The translations under genes were made by a program, and so were the position numbers. Of a stretch of DNA of 64,000 nucleotides, positions 7,699 to 15,149 are shown in pieces (positions within the stretch are counted from its first letter, which is position 1; the number at the start of each line of letters is the position of its first letter). Source of the DNA: JBKCUI01 sp052161625 (GTDB lineage Bacteria > Planctomycetota > Planctomycetia > Pirellulales > Pirellulaceae); the NCBI GenBank assembly GCA_052161625.1, contig CP197412.1. The stretch is one strand, 5' to 3'. Below the pieces are notes generated by a model. The model saw nothing but the letters and a program-made list of their open reading frames with translations, made no database searches and was not told the origin of the DNA.

Positions 7699-8946
7699 AT
7701 GTTTGAAGCCAAAAACACCCAGCGCGCCGTCGTACGCATCGGATACGACGGACGAGTCTACAAACAGTTTCAAGGTCCCGAGGCGGAGAAGCGATTCGAG
7801 AACGAATGCAAGGCCTTGCTATACCTTGAGAAAAGGAAATGCCCGTTCGTTCCGCGGTTGATCGCGGCGGACAAGAATCGGTTGGAGATTGTCACCTCGA
7901 ATTGCGGCGCGCGTGTCGAACGGATGGGAGAAGAGCGGATCAAAGAGATCTTTGCCGAATTGGAATCCTACGGAATCCGTCACGACGATCCTTATCTGCG
8001 AAATATCACCTATCGAGCATCGGATGGCCGATTTTGCATTATCGATTTCGAGTTCTCTACGTTCCTCGAGGAATCGTCGGAGTCCGCGAGTGAAGAGGAG
8101 AATGCCGCGAGCGATGCAACGCACCCACGCGATTTGAAATGGTCCGCGATGACCCATCAAGGGACCTTTCGGAGCAACAACGAAGATCGCTTTCTCGCGA
8201 TGCTGATCGACGAACGAGGGGTGCGGTATCTGGGGAAGCAAGGTTCGATGAACACGGCGAATTGCGATTTGCTTTTCGCCGTCGCCGACGGCATGGGGGG
8301 CGAGCGTTCCGGAGAGTTGGCAGGGAAGATCGCCCTCGACAACATCACGCGGCTTCTGCCTCGCGCTTACTTGATGTCCGAACGGCATTTGGAGGAGAAC
8401 TCGCAATCGATTTTGAAGGAGCTCTACGCAGCGATTCACAGCGAGCTTGTCAAATTGGGTTCGTACGATCCCCTGTGCATCAACATGGGGGCGACCTTAA
8501 CGATGGTTTGGGTTCACAAATCGGTCGTGATGTTCGCGCATGTCGGGGACACGCGTCTCTATCGCATTCGCAAAAGCGCCGAAGGTGATATGAAGATGGA
8601 GCAAACGACCGAGGATCATACCCATGTGGGTTGGCTTCGTCGTTCAGGTAAAATCAATGAGCGGGAGGCTCGCACGCACCCGCGTAAAAATGTTCTTGCG
8701 AAGGCGTTGGGGGCGGGTAACCAATTTGCGGAACCGCAAGTGGGGCGGTTCACGCTGCAGGCGGGTGAGAAGCTGATTCTTTGCACCGATGGAGTCACTG
8801 ATGGATTGTGGGATCGGGCGATCGAAGATTTGGTTCTTAGACCGGAATCATCCGTGGTCGATCAATCTCCGGCGCAGCGGCTTGTTTTGAACGCAGTGGC
8901 GGAATCTGGCCGAGACAACGCAACCGCGATCGTCTTGGAAAGTTAG
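7699..8946 (+). CDS. Kinase-like / PP2C serine-threonine phosphatase fusion protein
   Basis: The 415-residue product has two parts. Residues 1-125 look like a minimal kinase fold of the Kdo/RIO/aminoglycoside type: VYKQF (possible ATP lysine, Lys22), ENECKALLYL (possible alpha-C glutamate), IRHDDPYLRN (His95-Asp97...Asn102, catalytic loop) and IIDFEF (Asp116 in place of DFG). Residues 146-415 are a PP2C phosphatase: NNEDRF (metal Asp163), FAVADGMGG (Asp197), FAHVGDTRLYRI, CTDGVTDGLWD and GRDNATAIV. An acidic linker joins them. PP2C proteins dephosphorylate Ser/Thr; the kinase-like half could phosphorylate or sense a ligand. It is 6 nt after the LarA-like gene and probably co-transcribed. Confidence 0.85.
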   Translation: MFEAKNTQRAVVRIGYDGRVYKQFQGPEAEKRFENECKALLYLEKRKCPFVPRLIAADKNRLEIVTSNCGARVERMGEERIKEIFAELESYGIRHDDPYLRNITYRASDGRFCIIDFEFSTFLEESSESASEEENAASDATHPRDLKWSAMTHQGTFRSNNEDRFLAMLIDERGVRYLGKQGSMNTANCDLLFAVADGMGGERSGELAGKIALDNITRLLPRAYLMSERHLEENSQSILKELYAAIHSELVKLGSYDPLCINMGATLTMVWVHKSVVMFAHVGDTRLYRIRKSAEGDMKMEQTTEDHTHVGWLRRSGKINEREARTHPRKNVLAKALGAGNQFAEPQVGRFTLQAGEKLILCTDGVTDGLWDRAIEDLVLRPESSVVDQSPAQRLVLNAVAESGRDNATAIVLES

Positions 8947-9058
8947 CCAATGTCGATCTGCCGTCCCCCAAAGTCGATCTGTCGTCCTCGACAGATCTGG
9001 ATCGCCTGACGCATCGCGCAATCTAATAAACCTTTCCCCCCACGGTCCTGTCTTCAAA
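8947..9058 (-). repeat. Dispersed copy of the 53.3-54.0 kb repeat family, inverted
   Basis: Read on the minus strand, this segment matches the end of a unit of the tandem array at 53297-54003: a run of ggggggaaag, then the words gcgcgatgcgtcaggcgat, a hairpin, and two copies of a cagatcgac word. The hairpin at 8976-8997 has 9-bp perfect arms around a 4-nt loop. Relative to the array one pair differs on both arms (T-A becomes C-G), so pairing is kept. It begins at the stop codon of the kinase-like/PP2C gene, so it may act in the 3' end of that transcript. Confidence 0.75.
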
Positions 9059-9126
9059 CGGCATGTGGGAGATGCGATTTCCGCGAGAGTGTTGCGAAGC
9101 GAGCGGTCGTTCCTTTGCGCCATGGA

Positions 9127-9204
9127 TCCTGAAAGGCTCCAAGCTTGTAGCCGGGGGTATCGCTTGCGCTCAACCCCCGGCTAATGTCTCAAGTCCTTTC
9201 AGGA
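9127..9204. repeat. Nested inverted-repeat (REP-like) element
   Basis: An inner perfect 11-bp inverted repeat (9148-9158 with 9173-9183; arms tagccgggggt and acccccggcta) lies inside an outer perfect 10-bp one (9127-9136 with 9195-9204; arms tcctgaaagg and cctttcagga). The arrangement is that of a dispersed hairpin element, and similar GGGGGT/ACCCCC hairpins are, as I recall, frequent between genes in Pirellulaceae. It sits between convergent genes. No coding sequence fits here. Confidence 0.7.
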
Positions 9205-9253
9205 CAAAAGGGAGGAACGTTCGACATGAGACGACCGTTCGACAGGGATTCCA

Positions 9254-9859
9254 TTACCGTTTGGCTAGCCAGAGGACGGGGCTGCGGGGGTTGTTCTCAT
9301 CGCGGAAAGCCTCCACGGCAAATCGATTTACTTGGCTTTGGAACCAATCGCACACCGCTTGATGTTCTTCGCTGCCGCCGCCGTGCCCTGGATAGGAGAT
9401 CACTGTTAGGATTCCATCTCCCTTCAGCCGCAATGCGATTTGATCGAGTGCTCGCAGGGTTGTTGGCGATTGCGTAATGATCGACTTGTCACCGAGTGGT
9501 AAGTATCCCAAATTGAACATGGCGATATCGATCGCCAACCCATTGCTCTCAACCGATTCCGCATGCTGGACCAATTCGGGATCGTTCAAGGTTTCACGCA
9601 ACCGCGAATGGCAGCCAACGATGAGCCTGGCTCGTTCCATCAGTTGGTGTTCCTCAAGCCGAGCACGCGTCGCCTCGATCGCCGCCGGTTGCCGATCGAT
9701 TGCAATCACGACTCCTTGATCGCCTACCAGTTGGGCCAGGAAAAGCGTATCGAATCCGTTCCCTGCGGTTGCATCCACGGCAAGGAGCTTGCGTGAGGCG
9801 TCTCGCATGGAGTCAACATGCTGACGGATCCGTTCTTGGGCTTCGACGGTGAAGTGCAT
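9254..9859 (-). CDS. mnmM: Class I SAM methyltransferase, MnmM/YtqB-like
   Basis: The 201-residue product has the SAM-binding motif VDATAGNGFDTLFLA (about residues 28-42), the acidic strand-2 end VIAIDRQ, and FNLGYLPLGDKSI, a signature of the YtqB/rRNA-methylase (pfam06962) group. The Bacillus and plant-type members methylate aminomethyl-2-thiouridine at tRNA position 34 (MnmM). Length matches that family. Its start is 6 nt after the MoxR stop, so it is probably in one operon with moxR. The substrate assignment is by family only. Confidence 0.72.
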   Translation of the reverse strand: MHFTVEAQERIRQHVDSMRDASRKLLAVDATAGNGFDTLFLAQLVGDQGVVIAIDRQPAAIEATRARLEEHQLMERARLIVGCHSRLRETLNDPELVQHAESVESNGLAIDIAMFNLGYLPLGDKSIITQSPTTLRALDQIALRLKGDGILTVISYPGHGGGSEEHQAVCDWFQSQVNRFAVEAFRDENNPRSPVLWLAKR

Positions 9860-9865
9860 AACCGA

Positions 9866-10930
9866 TTACTGCACCGGAGGGGCGAGTGCGGGATCGATAC
9901 CACCGTACTTAGGAACGGCAGGCTCCTTGATATCCTTGAGCAATCGCTGAATGACTTTGTCGGATGTCATTCCTTCCGCTTGCGCTTGGAAATTGGTGGC
10001 CAAGCGATGGCGAAGGACGGGGATTGCGATTTTGCGAACATCTTCGATGGCAACGCTGAAGCGACCATCCATCGCAGCGATCGCCTTGCCGGCTTGGATC
10101 AAGAATTGACCAGCGCGCGGACCTGCACCGAAGTCCAGCAGTTCTTTGACGACTTCGGGGGCATCGGGTTCACTAGGGCGGGTGGCGCGGACCAGCGCGA
10201 CGACATACTTCACGACGAAGGGACTGACAGCGACGCTGCCGACGAGTTTCTGGATATTGAGAATTGCGCGGGCGGATAGAACTTTCGAGATCTCCGGTTT
10301 GTCGGCGCGCGTGGTGGATAGCAGGATCTTTTCCTCTTCTTCGGCCGATGGATATCCCACTTTGATGTTGAACATGAATCGATCCAATTGGGCTTCGGGC
10401 AGTGGGTAGGTTCCCTCTTGTTCGATGGGGTTTTGTGTCGCGATTGTAAAGAACGGATCGGGGAGGGAGTAGGTTTGTCGGCCGACGGTCACTTCTCGTT
10501 CCTGCATCGCCTGGAGCAAGGCGGCCTGCGTTTTAGGAGGCGTTCGGTTGATTTCGTCGGCGAGCAAAATATTGGTGAAGATCGGGCCTTCGACGAACCG
10601 GAACTCCCGCTTTCCGTTCGAGTCCTCTTCGAGCACGTTCGTCCCCGTGATGTCGGATGGCATCAAGTCGGGGGTGAATTGAACGCGTTTGAAGTTCACG
10701 TCGAGGATGCGGGCAAGCGAGGCGACCATGAGCGTCTTCGCCAAGCCAGGGACACCTTCGAGCAGACAATGTCCGCGGGTGAAAATGGCGGCGAAGAGCT
10801 GCTCGATCACTTCGTCCTGTCCGACAATCGCCTTCGCCAGCTCCGATTTCATCTGATCCCGGTGCTCGCGAAACTCGCGGAGTAGATCGCCGATGCTTTT
10901 GACTGGTTTACCGGTGGGTGCGTTCGACAC
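9866..10930 (-). CDS. MoxR-family AAA+ ATPase (copy 1)
   Basis: The 354-residue product has IVGQDEVIEQL, Walker A GVPGLAKT (residues 59-66), FTPDLMPSDITGT, Walker B LLADEINR (122-129), the sensor ATQNPIEQEGTYPLPEAQLDRF and a C-terminal lid domain. MoxR ATPases act as chaperones with von Willebrand A or DUF58 proteins in envelope or metal-centre maturation. Here it is paired only with the methyltransferase gene downstream, while a second MoxR (27587-28555) sits in a full DUF58 operon. Start ATG is at 10930. The divergent dinB-like gene starts about 240 bp away. Confidence 0.9.
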   Translation of the reverse strand: MSNAPTGKPVKSIGDLLREFREHRDQMKSELAKAIVGQDEVIEQLFAAIFTRGHCLLEGVPGLAKTLMVASLARILDVNFKRVQFTPDLMPSDITGTNVLEEDSNGKREFRFVEGPIFTNILLADEINRTPPKTQAALLQAMQEREVTVGRQTYSLPDPFFTIATQNPIEQEGTYPLPEAQLDRFMFNIKVGYPSAEEEEKILLSTTRADKPEISKVLSARAILNIQKLVGSVAVSPFVVKYVVALVRATRPSEPDAPEVVKELLDFGAGPRAGQFLIQAGKAIAAMDGRFSVAIEDVRKIAIPVLRHRLATNFQAQAEGMTSDKVIQRLLKDIKEPAVPKYGGIDPALAPPVQ

Positions 10931-11173
10931 AGAATGGTCCAGGGTTGATGAATGAAGCCCAGGATCGCGGCTGGGCGATCAAGGCGTAGAGCTTGAGCAA
11001 AGGGACCATTTTCACGGGTTTGCCCCATTACTACAAGATGGCTCGCCACGGCTTGGATTGCCACTACACTAACGCCGTCCGTTTGATCGCATCCACCTAG
11101 TTTTTGTGGCAACCCCCTATTTTTGCGAGACAGAGCCGGATCCAATCGTTGTGAAAGAGAAAGGTATCGAAAT

Positions 11174-11710
11174 ATGTCCGAGTTGGTCATTCCCAGTGCG
11201 GAGGCTTTGGTCGCGATGCGAGACGGCGTCATCGGGCAGATGCAATTTGCACGAAACTATACCTTGGACCTCTTAGCCAATGTTCCCGATTCCCTCTGGA
11301 TCGTCATTCCTTCAGGGGGATCGTCTCACTTCGCTTGGCAAGTTGGGCATTTGGCGGTCGCCCAATATGGTTTGATGTTATTCAGGCAGCGAGGGCGTTC
11401 CGAAGGAGACTTGGAGTTGATGCCGGGTTGGCTTCGCAAGAAGTTCGGCAAGGGGACCAAGCCATCGAGCGACCCTGCGGAGAATCCATCTAAGGAGGAG
11501 TTGCTCGGCTGTTTGGAACGCATTCATGTCGAAGCGATGGCCGCGCTGCCAACGTTCTCGTCTGATCATCTCGCCGAGCCGACGGAAATGCCTTACGCTG
11601 CCTTTCCAATCAAACTCGGTGCATTGCTTTTTTGCCCTCTTCATGAGTCGATCCATGCCGGGCAGATCGGAATGCTGCGGCGATTGCATGGGCTGGATCC
11701 GGTCCGTTAG
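11174..11710 (+). CDS. DinB-superfamily protein
   Basis: The 178-residue product is a four-helix-bundle DinB-like protein: SSHFAWQVGHLAVAQYGLML near residue 47 and LLFCPLHESIHAGQIGMLRRL near the C-terminus supply the histidines that bind metal in this superfamily. The ATG at 11174 has a good agaaagg ribosome site about 8 nt upstream. Bacterial DinB-like proteins include thiol transferases and damage-induced proteins; nothing here decides between these. The gene stands alone on the plus strand before the acyltransferase gene, about 110 bp away. Confidence 0.75.
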   Translation: MSELVIPSAEALVAMRDGVIGQMQFARNYTLDLLANVPDSLWIVIPSGGSSHFAWQVGHLAVAQYGLMLFRQRGRSEGDLELMPGWLRKKFGKGTKPSSDPAENPSKEELLGCLERIHVEAMAALPTFSSDHLAEPTEMPYAAFPIKLGALLFCPLHESIHAGQIGMLRRLHGLDPVR

Positions 11711-11820
11711 TGCTAGCATTCAAATGCGCTGTACGCGATCGATAGAAATCGATACCATACGTGTCGAATGGAGTTGGTGGTCTTGTTTCCGAACTGATCC
11801 AGTTGGCCACGGATGGTCTT

Positions 11821-12768
11821 ATGTCTCGCAGCGCGCATGCCGATGCACAAAATCAATCGTACGGACTAACCGATTGGTTGGCGTACGTAGCATTGCGGTT
11901 GGTCATTTGCGTCATTCAGATGACATCTCTCGAACGTTGCGATCGCGTTTGTCGATTGTTGGCGTATCTGATAACCGACTGGATTCCGATTCGTCGCAGT
12001 TTGTTAGCGGAAAACTTTCAGTTGATCTATCCGGATTGGTCTCCCAGGCAATCTCGGAAGGTGACGAGGGAGATGTGGCATCATCTCTTGTTGATGTGCT
12101 GTGAAATCGCCCACGCGCCGCGCAAGATCCACCGCGAGAACTGGCACGAGCATTACCGCATCTCGGATCGGCGAGGCATTTTGGAAGTGCTGATGGATAA
12201 ACGTCCTGCTGTTCTCGTCTCGGGCCATTTCGGCAACTTTGAATTGGCAGGATTCATTACGGGATTGTTTGGAATACCCTCTACGACGATTGCCCGGCCC
12301 TTGGATAACGGATTTATCCATGATTTTGTAATGGGGTTTCGTTCTCTCGGCGGTCAGCATTTTCTTCCGAAGGAAGGGAGTTCGGAAGAGATTCAGGACC
12401 TTCTTCGGGATGGTGGTAAACTCGCGTTGCTCGCCGACCAGCATGCAGGTGAGAAGGGTTGTTGGGTCGAGTTCATGGGGCGTTTGGCATCCTGTCACAA
12501 GGGGTTAGCGCTGTTCACGTTGAGCAGTGGAGCTCCGATGATGGTATGCAGCAATGTCCGCCGCGATCGGCCTCTCGAGTTCGATCTCACCTTGCTCGGT
12601 GTCGCCGACCCTCAGAAAGAGGGTGAGCATTTGAGTGGAATCCCAGCCCTAACGACTTGGTATAACCAACGGCTCGAGCAGGCGATTCGCAAAGACCCCG
12701 AACAGTATTGGTGGGTTCATCGCCGCTGGCGAACGCCTCCCGCCCCCCGCGCTCGCAAAGCGGCTTAA
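11821..12768 (+). CDS. LpxL/HtrB-like lipid A acyltransferase
   Basis: This 315-residue protein belongs to the lysophospholipid/lipid A late acyltransferase family, which adds secondary acyl chains to lipid A at the inner membrane. It has an N-terminal hydrophobic segment (about 20-35), the HX4E catalytic motif HFGNFE (His136-Glu141), the following LLADQHAGEKG segment and YWWVHRRWRTPP at the C-terminus. The start is ATG 11821; GTG 11761 would add 20 residues. Planctomycetes with Gram-negative-type envelopes carry lipid A genes, so the role is plausible. It is probably co-transcribed with the ATP-grasp gene 16 nt downstream. Confidence 0.85.
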   Translation: MSRSAHADAQNQSYGLTDWLAYVALRLVICVIQMTSLERCDRVCRLLAYLITDWIPIRRSLLAENFQLIYPDWSPRQSRKVTREMWHHLLLMCCEIAHAPRKIHRENWHEHYRISDRRGILEVLMDKRPAVLVSGHFGNFELAGFITGLFGIPSTTIARPLDNGFIHDFVMGFRSLGGQHFLPKEGSSEEIQDLLRDGGKLALLADQHAGEKGCWVEFMGRLASCHKGLALFTLSSGAPMMVCSNVRRDRPLEFDLTLLGVADPQKEGEHLSGIPALTTWYNQRLEQAIRKDPEQYWWVHRRWRTPPAPRARKAA

Positions 12769-12784
12769 CGGGAGTTTGATCGGC

Positions 12785-13705
12785 ATGACGCTTCCTTTCA
12801 AGATCGGCGTGTTGGGCTCTCCTATGGGCTGGTACATGCGAGACTTGGTGCGCGCCGCTGGCGAGACGAGTGGCGTCGAGATCCTTCCCCTCGCCTTTGA
12901 TCGATTGCAGTCTGCATCGCAGGAACGCTGTTCCGTCCACTCCGCTCGGGCGACGGTTTTGCGCGATTCATCCACACCTATCGAATCCGTGTCGCTCGAC
13001 ACGTTGGATGCTCTTCTGGTTCGAACGATGCCTCTCGGGTCGTTGGAGCAAGTTATCTTTCGCATGAATGCGTTGCACGTCGCCGAACAACTCGGTGTCC
13101 CGATCTTCAACAGCCCGCGATGCTTGGAGATTTGCATCGACAAGTGGCTTACGATTCAGAAAGCGCGCCATGCAGGCCTGCTGACCCCCAAGACAATTTG
13201 CTGCCAAGGGCGTGATGAAGCGATCGAGGCTTGGCATCAACTGGGTGAGGATTGTGTTGTCAAACCGATCTTTGGCGGGGAGGGGCGTGGTATTGTACGG
13301 GTGACGGACTACGACATGGCTTGGCGGGTGTTCAGTACGCTATCGCAGATTCAAGCGGTGATCTATGTCCAAGAATTCCTACCGAACGATGGCCATGATT
13401 TGCGATTGCTGGTGCTGGATGACGAACTCTTTTGTGTGCGTCGGTATGGCAATGGAAACTGGCGAGCCAATGTCTCGCAGGGGGGCGAAGCGAAACGCTT
13501 TGAGCCGACCTTTGAGCAAGCCGACATTGCGTACCGAGCGGCGCGTGCCGTGGGAGGTTGGATGGTAGGTGTCGATCTGATCGAAACCCTGGATGGGCGA
13601 ACGATGCTGATCGAAGTCAACGCGGTACCGGGCTGGCGTGCGACAGGCGCCGCGGTGGAACAGGACATTGCATTGCGGCTGATCCAGAGACTGCTGGATC
13701 GGTGA
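12785..13705 (+). CDS. RimK-like ATP-grasp ligase
   Basis: The 306-residue product shows an ATP-grasp fold: VPIFNSPRCLEICIDKWLT, the P-loop-like VVKPIFGGEGRGI (about residues 155-167), IYVQEFLPNDGHDLRLLVLDD, and the metal-binding LIEVNAVPGWRATG. It resembles RimK/LysX-type ligases that join an amino acid, often glutamate, to a carboxylate. In planctomycetes a RimK-like enzyme (MptN type) accompanies tetrahydromethanopterin metabolism, but no such genes are nearby. Start is ATG 12785 with ggag upstream. It is convergent with the DUF1501 gene, 4 nt away. Confidence 0.82.
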   Translation: MTLPFKIGVLGSPMGWYMRDLVRAAGETSGVEILPLAFDRLQSASQERCSVHSARATVLRDSSTPIESVSLDTLDALLVRTMPLGSLEQVIFRMNALHVAEQLGVPIFNSPRCLEICIDKWLTIQKARHAGLLTPKTICCQGRDEAIEAWHQLGEDCVVKPIFGGEGRGIVRVTDYDMAWRVFSTLSQIQAVIYVQEFLPNDGHDLRLLVLDDELFCVRRYGNGNWRANVSQGGEAKRFEPTFEQADIAYRAARAVGGWMVGVDLIETLDGRTMLIEVNAVPGWRATGAAVEQDIALRLIQRLLDR

Positions 13706-13709
13706 TCGC

Positions 13710-15137
13710 CTAGAACAGTTCGCGAATCTCGCGGTAACCGAAGTCGACCAGCGGAAAAGGTCGGCCTGCGGGGCCTGGTAGATGGGTTTCCAGATCCAAT
13801 CCCAAGGAGTGGAGGATGGTTGCGACGATCTCAGGTGGTTCGACAGGTCGGTCGGCTGGCACGGCACCGATCGGGTCGCTTGCACCGACGACGCGTCCAC
13901 CTTGGACACCTCCTCCGGCGAAGTAGACGGTGAAGCATTGGGGCCAGTGATCGCGGCCTCCTGCTGGATTCACCTTGGGGGTCCGACCGAACTCGGCCAG
14001 ATTGCAAACGAGTGTATCCTCTAAGAGTCCTCGCTGGTGCAAGTCTTCGATGAGCGCCGTATAGCCTTGGTCGTACATCGGTGCGACGATGTTCTTCATC
14101 CCTTCGATCGATGTGAAGGGTTTGCTGCCGTGAATGTCCCAGCTGACTTCATCAAAGACAGTGAGGAATGTATTGACGGTTACGAATCGAACGCCTGCTT
14201 CGACGAGCCGGCGCGCGAGCAAGCAGCATTGGCCGAAGCGATTCATTCCGTAGCGCTGTCGAACGGACTCCGGTTCTTTGGTGAGGTCAAAGGCGTCGCG
14301 AGCTTGAGGGCTCGTCATCAGGCGGTAGGCCGACTGAAAGTTCTCGTCCATCATGCGAGCGGCTTCGCTCGTTTCAAAGTTCTTGATCGTGCTCTCGACG
14401 ACTTCTCGCATTCGTTTGCGTCGATCGAGACGAGCAGTACCGATGTTCGCGGGAGGGAGCAAATCCGGGACCTTGAAGTCAGGTTTCGAAGGATCCGCCA
14501 TCAGTGCAAACGGGTCGTGCGACTTGCCCAAAAATCCACCCGCTTGCCCGTTGGGAAGGTTCCCGCCGCCGCGTCCCATTGTCTCGGGGAGAACCACGTG
14601 GGGAGGCAGGTCGGTTCGACGGCCGAGAAGGTAGCTGGCCGCGGATCCGACGTGGGGAGTATTGACGCCTCCGGAAAATTGACGCCCGGTCTGCATGATC
14701 TGCCACCCTGCATCGTGGACAGCTGCGCCGCGGTGGAAGCAAGACCGTACGAGGGAGAACTTGTCGGCGATCTTCGCATGGAGAGGGAGGATCTCCGAGA
14801 TTTGGATTCCTGGAGCGCTGGTGGATATCGGCTGAAAGGGGCCGCGTATCTCAGCGGGTGCGTCCGGTTTCATGTCAAAGGTATCGAGCTGGCTCGGTGC
14901 ACCCAGATTGAAGATCATGATCGCCGAGCGTTTGCTTTTGCTCGGGTCGATCTTGCCAGCTTCGGCAGCAGCGGCCAACTGGGGCAGTCCAAGACCGATT
15001 GCCCCCAGTGCACCGACTTGTAAAAAATCGCGACGCAGAGTGCCGTCGCATGTTTGAGCAGTACCTTTACCGACGAATGTCAACATGGCAGGGATCCGGA
15101 GAGAGGATCGGGGGTGGGACGAATGAGATCGCCCCAT
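13710..15137 (-). CDS. DUF1501 family protein with Tat-type signal
   Basis: The 475-residue product carries LRRDFLQVGALGAIGLGLPQL, a twin-arginine-type signal near residues 33-55 from this start; an ATG at 15086 would place it near residue 16-38. The remainder matches planctomycete DUF1501 proteins of the alkaline-phosphatase/sulfatase-like fold: IMIFNLGAPSQLDTFDMKP, HAKIADKFSLVRSCFH, NLAEFGRTPKVN...GRDHWP and a C-terminal PPEIVATILHSLGL. Such proteins are exported and usually paired with a DUF1553/DUF1549 cytochrome-type partner, which is absent here. It follows the S41 protease gene by 12 nt, so one transcript is likely. Confidence 0.88.
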   Translation of the reverse strand: MGRSHSSHPRSSLRIPAMLTFVGKGTAQTCDGTLRRDFLQVGALGAIGLGLPQLAAAAEAGKIDPSKSKRSAIMIFNLGAPSQLDTFDMKPDAPAEIRGPFQPISTSAPGIQISEILPLHAKIADKFSLVRSCFHRGAAVHDAGWQIMQTGRQFSGGVNTPHVGSAASYLLGRRTDLPPHVVLPETMGRGGGNLPNGQAGGFLGKSHDPFALMADPSKPDFKVPDLLPPANIGTARLDRRKRMREVVESTIKNFETSEAARMMDENFQSAYRLMTSPQARDAFDLTKEPESVRQRYGMNRFGQCCLLARRLVEAGVRFVTVNTFLTVFDEVSWDIHGSKPFTSIEGMKNIVAPMYDQGYTALIEDLHQRGLLEDTLVCNLAEFGRTPKVNPAGGRDHWPQCFTVYFAGGGVQGGRVVGASDPIGAVPADRPVEPPEIVATILHSLGLDLETHLPGPAGRPFPLVDFGYREIRELF

Positions 15138-15149
15138 TATAGCCAGTTG

